Under the pieces are notes generated by a model. That model ran no database searches and was not told where the DNA came from. It worked only from the letters and a program-made list of their open reading frames with translations. Positions 8,018 to 15,892 of a stretch of DNA of 64,000 nt are shown here, one piece after another. Source of the DNA: Nonomuraea sp. PA05. Lineage in GTDB: Bacteria; Actinomycetota; Actinomycetes; Streptosporangiales; Streptosporangiaceae. Each line of letters opens with the position of its first letter. Position 1 is the first letter of the stretch. The stretch covers positions 103,770 through 167,769 of the forward strand of contig NZ_VSEY01000032.1 of the NCBI RefSeq assembly GCF_008086045.1. The letters run 5' to 3'. Both the position numbers and the translations under genes were made by a program.

Positions 8018-9148
8018 GTGTCCGCAGCACAGAGGTCGTGGCAGGACAGGTGGGCCGCCGTGCTCACCGTAATGGCGTTGCTGGTGGCCGGCACCGTGAT
8101 GAGCGCGAGGGCGGCCGCCGCCGAGTCCAACGGCGGAGTACGGGTCATGCCGCTCGGCGACTCGATCACCGAGGGCACGCAGGTGCCGGGCGGGTACCGG
8201 ATCGGCTTATGGCAACGCCTGGCCGGCGGACGCTACACGATCGACTTCGTCGGCTCGCAGTTCAACGGGCCGGGCAGCCTGGGCGACCACGATCACGAAG
8301 GCCATCCGGGCTGGCGGATCGACCAGATCGACGCCAGCGTCACCGGCTGGCTGCGTACGCACACCCCGCGCACGGTGCTGCTCCACCTGGGCACCAATGA
8401 CATCCTGCAGAACTACAACGTGGCCGGCGCCCCGCAACGGCTGTCCACGCTGATCGACCACATCACCGCGGCCGTGCCCGACGCGGACGTCTTCGTCGCG
8501 ACCATCATCCCGCTGTCCAACGCCGGCCAGGAAGCCGCCGCCCGCACGTTCAACGCGGCCGTTCCCGGCATCGTCCAGAGCAAGGCGAGCAGCGGCAAGC
8601 ACGTCCACCTGGTCGACATGCACAGCAAGCTGACCACCTCCGACCTGATCGACGGCGTCCACCCGACCGCCGGCGGTTACGACAAGATGGCCGCCGCCTG
8701 GTACGCGGCGCTGCAGTCGGTGTCCGGCAGCATCGGCCAGCCGGGGGACGGCACCCCCAGTGGGGTCGCGATCAAAGGTGTGGGCTCGGGCCGGTGCCTG
8801 GACGTTTCCGGCGCCTCGCAGGTGAACGGCGCGCAGGCGCAGATCTGGGACTGCGGCGGGCAGCCCAACCAGCGGTGGACACCCACCGCGAGCGGTGAGC
8901 TGCGCGTCTACGGCGGCAAGTGCCTGGACGTGGCCAACCGCAGCACCGCCGACGCCGCCGGCGTCGTCATCTGGGACTGCAACGGCCAGAGCAACCAGCA
9001 ATGGCGCTTCAACACCGACGGCACGATCACCGCGGTGGGTGCGAACAAGTGCCTGGACGTGCCCAGCTACTCCACGGCCAACGGCGTCAAGCTCCAGATC
9101 TACACCTGCCACGCCGCCGCCAACCAGCGCTGGACCCGCGTCGGCTGA
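8018..9148 (+). CDS. Secreted SGNH/GDSL esterase with C-terminal ricin-type (CBM13) domain
   Basis: 376 residues; GTG start at 8018 after AGGGAGG. The N-terminal ~36 residues are a signal peptide (ALLVAGTVMSARAAAA). The SGNH hydrolase core shows block I GDSITEG, block III GTND and block V DGVHPTAGGY, giving Ser, Asn and the Asp-x-x-His dyad. The last ~125 residues are a ricin-type beta-trefoil with three QxW repeats (NQRW, NQQW, NQRW) and CLDV motifs, a carbohydrate-binding module. It most likely deacetylates plant polysaccharide such as xylan or pectin outside the cell (inference from architecture and the neighbouring arabinofuranosidases). Confidence 0.9.
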   Translation: MSAAQRSWQDRWAAVLTVMALLVAGTVMSARAAAAESNGGVRVMPLGDSITEGTQVPGGYRIGLWQRLAGGRYTIDFVGSQFNGPGSLGDHDHEGHPGWRIDQIDASVTGWLRTHTPRTVLLHLGTNDILQNYNVAGAPQRLSTLIDHITAAVPDADVFVATIIPLSNAGQEAAARTFNAAVPGIVQSKASSGKHVHLVDMHSKLTTSDLIDGVHPTAGGYDKMAAAWYAALQSVSGSIGQPGDGTPSGVAIKGVGSGRCLDVSGASQVNGAQAQIWDCGGQPNQRWTPTASGELRVYGGKCLDVANRSTADAAGVVIWDCNGQSNQQWRFNTDGTITAVGANKCLDVPSYSTANGVKLQIYTCHAAANQRWTRVG

Positions 9149-9184
9149 TGACATCGCTCCCGCCCATGCCTGCCGCTTCCACGC

Positions 9185-10201
9185 TCAGGCAGGTGGGGGA
9201 GGAGCGGTGCTTTCGCGGACGACGAGTTCGGTGGCCAGCTCGACGCGGTTCTGCGGCAGCGGCTCGCCTTGGGCCAGGGTCAGGAGCATCGTGGTGGCTG
9301 CGGCGGCCATGTCGGTGAGGGGCTGGCGGATGGTGGTGAGCGGCGGGATGGTCCATCGTATCGACGGCATGTCGTCGAAGCCGATGACGCTGAGGTCGGC
9401 GGGGATGCGCAGGTCGAGCTGGTGGGCGGCGTGGTAGACGCCGATGGCCTGGCCATCGTTGGTGGCGAAGATGGCGGTGGGCGGGTCGGGCAGGCGGAGC
9501 AGGCGGTGCGCTTCGGCCAGGCCGCCCTCGATGAGGAAGTCGCCGCGCCCGATCAGCGCCGGGTCGGCGGGCACGCCCGCCATGTCCAGGGCGGTGCGGT
9601 AGCCGTCGAGGCGGGCGCGGCTGGCCAGGGCGTTGTCGGGGCCGGTGATGATGGCGATGCGGCGGTGGCCGAGTTCGAGGAGGTGGCGGGTGGCGGTGAG
9701 GCCGCCGTTCCAGTTGCCGGCGCCGACGGATGGGATGGTGCGCGCGGGTGCGTCGGCCGGGTCCAGCAGGACGAGGGGGATCTCGCGGCGGGCGAGCTGT
9801 TCGTGCTGGGGTTCGGTCAGGCCGGAGAACACCGCGATCACGCCGCTCGGGCGGCGTCGCAGGACGCCTTCCAGCCACTCGTCCGCGGCGTCGGGGTCGC
9901 GGCGCAGGTCCGAGATGCCCACGGTGAGGTCGTGCTGCCGCGCGACCTGCGCCACCCCTTTGGTGATCTCGACGGGGTAGTCGCCCTCCAGCGCGTGGAA
10001 GACCAGCTCCACCAGCCCGGTCGGGGTGGAGCGGCGGCGCTGGCGGCGGTAGCCGTGCCGGCGGATCAGCTCCTCCACTGTGGCACGGGTTTCGGCCGAC
10101 ACCTCGGAGCGGCCGTTCACGACCTTGGAGACCGTCGCGGTGGAGACACCGGCCAGCTCGGCGAGCTGGGCGATGGTGAGGGGGGACGACTCCGTGGTCA
10201 T
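9185..10201 (-). CDS. LacI-family transcriptional regulator (copy 1 of a paralogous pair)
   Basis: 338 residues. HTH at the N-terminus (LTIAQLAELAGVSTATVSKVVNGRSEV) followed by a periplasmic-binding-protein-like effector domain with TGPDNALASRARLDGYRTAL, GGLAEAHRLL and SVIGFDDMPSIRW. It is a close paralogue of the regulator at 11533-12576 along its whole length. The start codon lies six bases after a TAGACT -10 element, so translation is probably leaderless. It ends close to the SGNH esterase stop (convergent). A sugar-responsive repressor of the surrounding glycoside-hydrolase genes is the natural reading; the effector cannot be read. Confidence 0.9.
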   Translation of the reverse strand: MTTESSPLTIAQLAELAGVSTATVSKVVNGRSEVSAETRATVEELIRRHGYRRQRRRSTPTGLVELVFHALEGDYPVEITKGVAQVARQHDLTVGISDLRRDPDAADEWLEGVLRRRPSGVIAVFSGLTEPQHEQLARREIPLVLLDPADAPARTIPSVGAGNWNGGLTATRHLLELGHRRIAIITGPDNALASRARLDGYRTALDMAGVPADPALIGRGDFLIEGGLAEAHRLLRLPDPPTAIFATNDGQAIGVYHAAHQLDLRIPADLSVIGFDDMPSIRWTIPPLTTIRQPLTDMAAAATTMLLTLAQGEPLPQNRVELATELVVRESTAPPPPA

Positions 10202-10207
10202 GGCGGC

Positions 10208-10213
10208 AGTCTA
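10208..10213 (-). promoter_or_regulatory. -10 element, leaderless LacI gene
   Basis: On the minus strand TAGACT is followed by six bases and the ATG at 10201. This spacing places the transcription start at or next to the start codon. No good -35 hexamer is visible. Confidence 0.5.
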
Positions 10214-10313
10214 GTCACGCGGGGCGGCAGGGCGGGCGGTGCCGCCTCGTCAAGATCAATGTTCCGCGGACTCACGCCCTGCGCCTGAACGTCGGGCGCG
10301 CCGGTGGGATCGA

Positions 10314-11471
10314 TCAGGGGAGCCGGGCGGTTCTCGCCCTGTCGGTGCTGTCCCGGGCGATGAGCTGCGGGGGGACGACCAGGTGCTCGTGGCCGGACGT
10401 CCCGGCCGGATCGATCTGCTTGAGCAGCAGGCCGATGCTGAGGCGGCCGACCTCGCCGAAGTCCTGCCTGACCGTGGTCAGCGGAGGAGTGAAGTACGCC
10501 GCTTCCGGAATGTCGTCGAAGCCCACCACGCTCACCTGCCCGGGCACCTGGACGCCGCTCTCCGAGAACGCCCGCAGCAGGCCGAGCGCCATCTGGTCGT
10601 TGGCCACCAGTACCGCGGTGACGTCGGCGACGCGGCCGGCCAGAGCTCTGCCGGCGCGGTAGCCGGACGCGGGGGTCCAGTCGCCCGTCAGCGGGTCGGG
10701 AACCGTCCGTCCGGCAGCCGACAGCGCGGCTCGCCAGCCCTCGCGCCGCCCCTCCGCCTCCAGCCAGTCGTCCGGTCCGCTGACGTGCCAGACGGTTTCG
10801 TGACCGAGGCCGAGCAGGTAGGCGGTCGCCTGCCGGGCGCCCGCGAACTGGTCCACGCTGACCACCGGCACGTGGCCTTCGTGGCGGCCTTCGACCGCCA
10901 CCGCCGGCAACCCCGCGGGCAGGTCGGCGAGTGCCTCGGCCGCGGCGCGTTGCGGTGCGACCACGACGACGCCGTCCACTCCCTGGGCGGCCAGGTGGCC
11001 GATGGCTTCGTTGACGCCGGCCCTGTCGATGGTGCGCAGGCTCATGATGGTGACGAAATAGCCGGCTTCCCTGGCCGCTCGTTCGATGCCGTGGACCGTG
11101 CTGGCCGGGCCGTACAGGATGGTGTCGAAGCTGACCACGCCGAGCCTGTGCGAGCGGCGGGTGACCAGCGCCCTCGCGGTCATGTTACGGCGGTAGCCGA
11201 GAACGTCGATGGCGTGCAGGACCCGCGCCCGCGTTTCCGCGCGGACCCTGGGATGCCCGTTGAGCACCCGCGAGACGGTCTGGTGTGACACGCCGGCGAG
11301 TTCGGCGACGTCGGCCATGACCGGTGAACGGCGCTCGGCGGGTGGCCCCCATTCTTTCCCCTCCGGCGGCGGGTCGTGGGCTGGGGGAGCGGCTTCATAC
11401 GTGGGGAACTCCTCGGCGTCACGCGTTGTCAGCGTTGACTTCGCGAGTGCGGTTCGCGGCCTGGGCGACAC
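10314..11471 (-). CDS. LacI-family transcriptional regulator, start uncertain
   Basis: Up to 385 residues from the GTG at 11471. The HTH MADVAELAGVSHQTVSRVLN begins only at residue 52, and the first 51 residues (proline-rich, low complexity) are unlike the family. A TTGACA/TAGCGT promoter pair overlaps the GTG, so the real start is probably downstream. The only internal ATG in frame is at MADV (11318), without a ribosome site, while a perfect GGAGGGGAAAG-AATG sits upstream but one base out of frame. The effector domain (VMADV onward, GVVSFDTILYG, SVVGFDDIPEAAYF) is complete. It is a more distant LacI member than the two flanking it. Confidence 0.82.
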   Translation of the reverse strand: MSPRPRTALAKSTLTTRDAEEFPTYEAAPPAHDPPPEGKEWGPPAERRSPVMADVAELAGVSHQTVSRVLNGHPRVRAETRARVLHAIDVLGYRRNMTARALVTRRSHRLGVVSFDTILYGPASTVHGIERAAREAGYFVTIMSLRTIDRAGVNEAIGHLAAQGVDGVVVVAPQRAAAEALADLPAGLPAVAVEGRHEGHVPVVSVDQFAGARQATAYLLGLGHETVWHVSGPDDWLEAEGRREGWRAALSAAGRTVPDPLTGDWTPASGYRAGRALAGRVADVTAVLVANDQMALGLLRAFSESGVQVPGQVSVVGFDDIPEAAYFTPPLTTVRQDFGEVGRLSIGLLLKQIDPAGTSGHEHLVVPPQLIARDSTDRARTARLP

Positions 11472-11499
11472 GCTAGGTCGCCGCGCCGAAAGCTGTCAA
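11470..11499 (-). promoter_or_regulatory. Promoter of the middle LacI gene
   Basis: Minus-strand TTGACA (11494-11499) and TAGCGT (11470-11475) are separated by 18 bases. The -10 overlaps the farthest upstream start codon of the gene, which argues for a later start. The AAGTTAATTAACTT palindrome lies ~20 bases upstream. Confidence 0.55.
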
Positions 11500-11515
11500 G
11501 GATAGTTTTCGGCCG

Positions 11516-11529
11516 AAGTTAATTAACTT
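11516..11529. promoter_or_regulatory. AT-rich palindrome, candidate operator
   Basis: AAGTTAATTAACTT is a perfect 14-base palindrome in a ~70% GC region, between two LacI genes. The overlapping AATTAACTTTCG (11521-11532) recurs with one change as AATTAACTATCG at 12679-12690, next to the promoter of the ABC importer. That sharing suggests one regulator binds both. Confidence 0.55.
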
Positions 11530-11532
11530 TCG

Positions 11533-12576
11533 TCAGCCGATCGGCCGTGCGGTGCTCTCCCTGATGATCAGTTCTGTGCCTAGTTCCACGCGATGCTGCG
11601 TCAGCAGCTCGCCTCGCGCGAGCTTGAGCAGCATCTCGGTGGCCGTGGCGGCCATCTCGGCGAGTGGCTGACGGATGGTGGTCAGCGGCGGGTTCATCCA
11701 GCGGGCCGCGGGCAGGTCGTCGAAGCCCACCACGCTCACGTCGTCGGGGATGCGCAGGCCGAGCAGGTGGGCGGCGCGATAGACGCCGCAGGCCTGGCCG
11801 TCGTTGCAGGTGAAGATGGCGGTGGGCGGTTCGGGTAGCCGCAGCATGCGCTCGGCCTCGGCGAGGCCGCCCTCGACGAGGAAGTCTCCCCGGCCGATCA
11901 GCTCCGGGTCGGCGGGGACGCCGGCCATGTCGAGTGCGGTGCGGAAGGCGTCCAGCCGTGCCCGGCTGGGGAGGGCGTGGCCGGGCCCGGCGATGGCGGC
12001 GATGCGCCGGTGCCCGAGGTCGAGCAGGTGGCGGGTCGCCAGCAGCCCGCCGTTCCAGTTGCTCGCGCCCACCGAAGGAACCTGGGGTGCGGGATCGCCC
12101 CTGGGGTCGAGCAGGACGAGCGGGATGCCGCGGGTGGCGAGCTGCTCGCGCTGAGCCTCGGTCAGGCTGGAGAACACCGAGATCACACCGGTGGGACGGC
12201 GGCTCAGCACGCCCTCGATCCAGCCCTTGCCCGGAGTGTCGCGGCGGTGCAGCTGCGAGAGCACCACGGCCAGCCGGTGCTTACGCGTCACCCGCTCGAC
12301 CCCTCTGGCGATCTCGGTGGGGTACTCGCCTTCCAGCGCGTGGAAGACCAGCTCCACCAGGGGCGTGGCGGTCGTGCGGCGCCGTTGCGGCCGGTAGCCG
12401 TGCTCACGGATGAGCCGCTCGACGAGGGCCCGGGTCTCGGGCCCGACCTCGGCGCGGCCGTTGACGACCTTCGACACGGTGGCGATGGAGACGTGGGCCA
12501 GCTCAGCGAGCTGCGCGATGGTCAACGGCGGGGATGGGGCGGCGCCGTCGTCGGACGGGCCAGCGGCCGTGCTCAT
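11533..12576 (-). CDS. LacI-family transcriptional regulator (copy 2), divergent from sugar ABC importer
   Basis: 347 residues with HTH LTIAQLAELAHVSIATVSKVV near residue 18 and a complete effector-binding domain (GPGHALPSRARLDAFRTAL, GGLAEAERML, SVVGFDDLPAARW). It is strongly similar to the 9185-10201 regulator, so a duplication is evident. It is transcribed away from the sugar-binding lipoprotein gene and shares its intergenic region, the usual position of the local repressor. The ATG follows a TAGAAT -10 by six bases, so it is probably leaderless. Likely a xylose/arabinose-oligosaccharide-responsive repressor (inference). Confidence 0.9.
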   Translation of the reverse strand: MSTAAGPSDDGAAPSPPLTIAQLAELAHVSIATVSKVVNGRAEVGPETRALVERLIREHGYRPQRRRTTATPLVELVFHALEGEYPTEIARGVERVTRKHRLAVVLSQLHRRDTPGKGWIEGVLSRRPTGVISVFSSLTEAQREQLATRGIPLVLLDPRGDPAPQVPSVGASNWNGGLLATRHLLDLGHRRIAAIAGPGHALPSRARLDAFRTALDMAGVPADPELIGRGDFLVEGGLAEAERMLRLPEPPTAIFTCNDGQACGVYRAAHLLGLRIPDDVSVVGFDDLPAARWMNPPLTTIRQPLAEMAATATEMLLKLARGELLTQHRVELGTELIIRESTARPIG

Positions 12577-12582
12577 GCCGGG

Positions 12583-12588
12583 ATTCTA
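12583..12588 (-). promoter_or_regulatory. -10 element, leaderless LacI gene
   Basis: Minus-strand TAGAAT followed by CCCGGC and the ATG at 12576: the same -10/six-base/ATG layout as its paralogue at 10201. Confidence 0.5.
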
Positions 12589-12643
12589 GCGACCGGTTTC
12601 GGTGCTTCAGCGCTCACGTTTCGGCGTTCTTGCGAGCAGGTTC

Positions 12644-12673
12644 TTGACGAGTTTCCGACACCGCACGTATGGT
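12644..12673 (+). promoter_or_regulatory. Promoter of the sugar ABC importer operon
   Basis: TTGACG (12644-12649), an 18-base spacer and TATGGT (12668-12673) upstream of the lipoprotein gene. AATTAACTATCG (12679-12690) and the GAAAGTTTC operator (12702-12710) lie just downstream, where a repressor would block transcription. Confidence 0.6.
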
Positions 12674-12701
12674 CCCCGAATTAACTATCGTGATTGCTTC
12701 C

Positions 12702-12710
12702 GAAAGTTTC
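12702..12710. promoter_or_regulatory. GAAAGTTTC operator
   Basis: GAAA-G-TTTC, an odd-centred palindrome, extended as GAAAGTTTCAGAG. The same motif, GAAAGTTTCACAG, lies at 19654 upstream of the GH95 gene. It probably binds one of the three local LacI regulators. Confidence 0.55.
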
Positions 12711-12773
12711 AGAGTAGCGACAGTCTCATGCACCCCCCGTCCATGGGCCGTACGGCTCAGGAAGAGATGACCT

Positions 12774-14045
12774 GTGAAGCTCCGTACCGCCACCCCGATC
12801 GTGCTCGCCGCAGCGCTCGTCCTGACCACCGCCGCCTGCGGTGGTGGCGGCGCGACGCAACCCTCAGGCGACGGCAAGTCGTTTGAGTTCTGGTCGTTCA
12901 GCGGCATCAACCAGAAGCGGTCCGTCGAGGACTACAAGAAGATCAATCCAGGCGTGCAGGTGAAGCTCACCGAAGTGGGCACCTCCACGGAGACCGCGCA
13001 GGCGCTGACCACGGCGCTGGCCGGCGGCAAGGTGCCCGACCTGGTGCTCATCCAGGGCGACGACCTGCCGAAGTTCGTCCAGCAGCCGCAGAACTTCCAG
13101 GACCTGCGGCAGTACGGCGCCGACAAGATCAAGGGTGACTACCTCGACTGGGTGATCAGCCAGCCCACGGCCAAGACGGGCGAGATCATCGGTATTCCCA
13201 CCGACGTCGGTGGGATGGCGGTGGCCTACAGGACCGACCTGTTCAAGGAGGCAGGGCTGCCCACCGACCGCGACGAGGTGAGCAAGCTCTGGCCGACCTG
13301 GGACGCCTTCATCGAGACCGGCAAGAAGTACACCGCCGCCACCGGCAAGGCGTTCGTCGACAACGCCGGCACCAGCGTCTTCTACCAGGCCGTCAACCAG
13401 GGCCCGGAGAAGTACCACGACCCTTCGGGCAACGTCGTGTACGCCACCAGCCCGCAGGTCAAGACGGCGTTCGACCTGGGCATCAAGGCGGCGCAGGCCG
13501 GCATCACCGCGAAGCAGAGCTCCTTCGAGGACGGGTGGAGCGCCGCGATGGGCAAGGGCGACTACGCCGTCATCTCCGCGCCGTCGTGGCTGCTCGGCCA
13601 GATCCGCGACAACGCCCCCGGGACCAAGGGCAAGTGGGACATCGCCAAGATCCCCGGCGGCGCCGGCAACTGGGGAGGCAGCTACCTGGCCATTCCCAAG
13701 GGCGCCGCCAACCCGAAGGCGGCCTGGGACTACATCTCCAAGATGCAGTCGCCCGAGGGCCAGCTCCAGCACTTCGTCGACGTCGGCGCGCTGCCCACCA
13801 CCCCGTCCGTGTACCAGGACCCGAAGCTCCTCGGTATGAAGGACCCGTTCTTCTCCGACGCGCCCATCGGGAAGATCTACACCGACTCGCTGCTCGGGCT
13901 CAAGCCCTTCCTCATCGGGCCGGAGAGCGCGGCCATCGGCCAGGAGCTCCTGAACGCGATCACCAACGTCGAGCAGGGCAAGGGCGACCCGGCCACGGCC
14001 TGGGACACGGCGCTGGCCAACATCAAGACCGCGATCGGCAAGTGA
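12774..14045 (+). CDS. Sugar ABC transporter substrate-binding lipoprotein
   Basis: 423 residues; GTG start at 12774 after GGAAGAG. The signal peptide ends in a lipobox (LVLTTAAC, Cys at ~23), so the mature protein is anchored outside the membrane. It belongs to family 1 of extracellular solute-binding proteins (DLVLIQGDDLPKFVQ, DVGGMAVAYRTDLFKEAGLP, GGAGNWGGSYLAIPKGA). It heads an operon with two permeases (1-base gap to the first). The setting among GH62/GH43 enzymes and BxlR-like LacI proteins suggests xylo- or arabino-oligosaccharide binding; this is inference. Confidence 0.9.
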   Translation: MKLRTATPIVLAAALVLTTAACGGGGATQPSGDGKSFEFWSFSGINQKRSVEDYKKINPGVQVKLTEVGTSTETAQALTTALAGGKVPDLVLIQGDDLPKFVQQPQNFQDLRQYGADKIKGDYLDWVISQPTAKTGEIIGIPTDVGGMAVAYRTDLFKEAGLPTDRDEVSKLWPTWDAFIETGKKYTAATGKAFVDNAGTSVFYQAVNQGPEKYHDPSGNVVYATSPQVKTAFDLGIKAAQAGITAKQSSFEDGWSAAMGKGDYAVISAPSWLLGQIRDNAPGTKGKWDIAKIPGGAGNWGGSYLAIPKGAANPKAAWDYISKMQSPEGQLQHFVDVGALPTTPSVYQDPKLLGMKDPFFSDAPIGKIYTDSLLGLKPFLIGPESAAIGQELLNAITNVEQGKGDPATAWDTALANIKTAIGK

Positions 14046-14046
14046 C

Positions 14047-14991
14047 ATGACCACGACGCTCAGCCCGCCCCGGGTCATGCCCGAGACCGAGGGGCGGGTG
14101 CGGCAGAGCCTGGCCGAGCGGGTGGCCCCGTACGCCTACATCGCCCCGTTCTTCCTCCTGTTCGCGGTCTTCGGGCTGTTCCCGCTGCTGTTCACCTTCT
14201 ACATCGCGCTGTTCGACTGGAACCCGATCGGCGAGCACGTCTTCATCGGCTTCGACAACTTCAGCCGGCTGCTCGCCGACCCCCGGTTCTGGAACGCCGC
14301 CTGGAACACGATCAGCATCTGGTTGCTGTCCACCGTGCCGCAGCTCCTGGTGGCGCTGGTGCTCGCGCACCTGCTCAACCACGCCAGGCTGCGGCTGGCC
14401 GTCTTCTTCCGCATGTCGATGCTGGTGCCGTACATCACCTCGGTGGCGGCCACCACGATCGTCTTCGCCCAGATGTTCGACCGCGACTACGGCCTGCTCA
14501 ACTGGCTGCTCGGGCTCGCCGGTGTGGGGCCGATCGACTTCCTGCAGTCGGTGTGGGGGAGCCACGCCATGATCGCCGTGATGGTGACCTGGCGCTGGTT
14601 CGGCTACACCACGCTGCTCTACCTGGCCTCGCTGCAGGCCGTGCCCCGGACGATCTACGAGGCCGCCGCGGTGGACGGCGCCGGCGCCTGGAAGCAGTTC
14701 CGGCACATCTCCGTCCCGTCGCTGCGCCCGGTCATCGTGTTCACCATCGTCACCTCCACCATCGGCGGGCTGCAGATCTTCACCGAGCCGCTGCTCGCCT
14801 CCCGCTCCGCGCCGCTGACCTGCGGTCCGGTACGGCAGTGCCAGACGCTCACGCTCTTCCTGTACGAGCAGGGCTTCGGCCAGTTCCAGTTCGGCTACGG
14901 CGCGGCCATCGGCGTGGCCCTGTTCGTGCTGATCATCGCCGTCGCGGCGCTCAACTACGTCCTGTCCGCCCGTATCCGCCCGGAGCGATGA
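14047..14991 (+). CDS. Sugar ABC transporter permease (MalF type)
   Basis: 314 residues with about six membrane segments (PYAYIAPFFLLFAVFGLFPL first) and the cytoplasmic EAA loop EAAAVDGAGAWKQF near residue 200, which docks on the ATPase. It follows the binding protein by one base and its TGA overlaps the next gene's ATG. Forms a heterodimeric channel with the 14988-15818 product. Confidence 0.92.
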   Translation: MTTTLSPPRVMPETEGRVRQSLAERVAPYAYIAPFFLLFAVFGLFPLLFTFYIALFDWNPIGEHVFIGFDNFSRLLADPRFWNAAWNTISIWLLSTVPQLLVALVLAHLLNHARLRLAVFFRMSMLVPYITSVAATTIVFAQMFDRDYGLLNWLLGLAGVGPIDFLQSVWGSHAMIAVMVTWRWFGYTTLLYLASLQAVPRTIYEAAAVDGAGAWKQFRHISVPSLRPVIVFTIVTSTIGGLQIFTEPLLASRSAPLTCGPVRQCQTLTLFLYEQGFGQFQFGYGAAIGVALFVLIIAVAALNYVLSARIRPER

Positions 14992-15818
14992 TGAAGAAGG
15001 CCGACCGGGTCCGCTGGTGGACCTATCTGCTGCTCGCGGCGGCCACGCTGGCCTGCGCGTTCCCGCTGTACTGGATGTTCGTGGTGGCCACGACGGACAC
15101 GGCGACCGCCACCAGGCTGCCGCCGGAGATCGTGCCAGGGGGGAACTTCTTCCACCTGGCCGGGCTCGTGTTCTCGACCGTGCCGTTCGTGCGCTCGATC
15201 CTCAACAGCCTCGTCGTGGCCGGCACGATCGGCGTGGGACACGCCCTGCTCTGCTCGCTGGCCGGGTTCGCCTTCGCCAAGCTGCGCTTTCGCGGGCGCA
15301 ACGTGCTGTTCCTCATCGTCGTGCTGACCATGACCGTGCCGACCCAGCTCGCCGTCATCCCGCAATACATGATCATCTCTTCGCTGGGGTGGGTGGACAC
15401 GCTGCAGGCGCTCATCGTGCCGGGGCTGGCCAGCGCGTTCGGCATCTTCTGGATGCGCCAGCACCTGGCCACCACCATCAGCGACGAGATCCTCCAGGCC
15501 GCCCGCATCGACGGGGCCGGCACCTGGCAGATCTTCTGGCGGATCGCGTTCCCGCTGGTGCGGCCGGCCGCGTTCGTGCTCGGGCTGCTCGGGTTCGTCA
15601 CCGCCTGGAACGACTTCCTGTGGCCGTTCATCGTGCTGAAGTCGCCCGAGATGTACACCGCGCAGATCGCCATCAAGGCGCTGCAGAACAGCTACACGAT
15701 CGATCTCGGCCTGGCCATGTCCGGCTCGTTCCTGGCCACCCTGCCGCTGATCGTGCTGTTCGTCTTCGTCGGCAGACGCATGGTGGCCGGGATCATGGAC
15801 GGCGCCTTCAAGGGCTGA
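14988..15818 (+). CDS. Sugar ABC transporter permease (MalG type)
   Basis: 276 residues starting MMKKADRVRWW; the ATGATGA at 14988 overlaps the stop of the previous permease, indicating coupled translation. Six membrane segments and the EAA-like loop QAARIDGAGTWQIFW. The operon ends here with a strong hairpin; no nucleotide-binding subunit gene follows. Actinomycete importers of this type commonly use a shared MsiK-like ATPase encoded elsewhere (known for the family). Confidence 0.92.
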   Translation: MMKKADRVRWWTYLLLAAATLACAFPLYWMFVVATTDTATATRLPPEIVPGGNFFHLAGLVFSTVPFVRSILNSLVVAGTIGVGHALLCSLAGFAFAKLRFRGRNVLFLIVVLTMTVPTQLAVIPQYMIISSLGWVDTLQALIVPGLASAFGIFWMRQHLATTISDEILQAARIDGAGTWQIFWRIAFPLVRPAAFVLGLLGFVTAWNDFLWPFIVLKSPEMYTAQIAIKALQNSYTIDLGLAMSGSFLATLPLIVLFVFVGRRMVAGIMDGAFKG

Positions 15819-15827
15819 CCCCTGAGA

Positions 15828-15851
15828 GGCGGCCCGGAGATCCGGGCCGCC
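15828..15851. terminator. Bidirectional hairpin between importer operon and GH62
   Basis: GGCGGCCCGGA-GA-TCCGGGCCGCC, an 11-base perfect stem with a two-base loop between convergent stop codons. No T-run, as usual in high-GC actinomycetes. Confidence 0.7.
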
Positions 15852-15853
15852 CA

Positions 15854-15892
15854 GGAGGGTCAGCGCTGGAGGGTCAGCGCTGGAGGGTCAGC
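15854..15892. repeat. 14-base tandem repeat at the 3' end of GH62
   Basis: CAGCGCTGGAGGGT occurs twice in direct succession (15861-15874, 15875-15888) with half a copy on each side. The repeat copies the last codons and stop of the GH62 gene, so the gene's end has been tandemly duplicated, probably by slippage. Confidence 0.85.

Noticed and set aside
7258..8178. Minus-strand 306-codon frame across the methyltransferase leader
   Set aside because: No family resemblance or ribosome site, and it overlaps the true start of the methyltransferase gene and the ricin fragment on the other strand.
15861..15892. Tandem 14-base repeats as an operator array
   Set aside because: They copy the last codons and stop of the GH62 gene at its 3' end, so slippage duplication explains them better.
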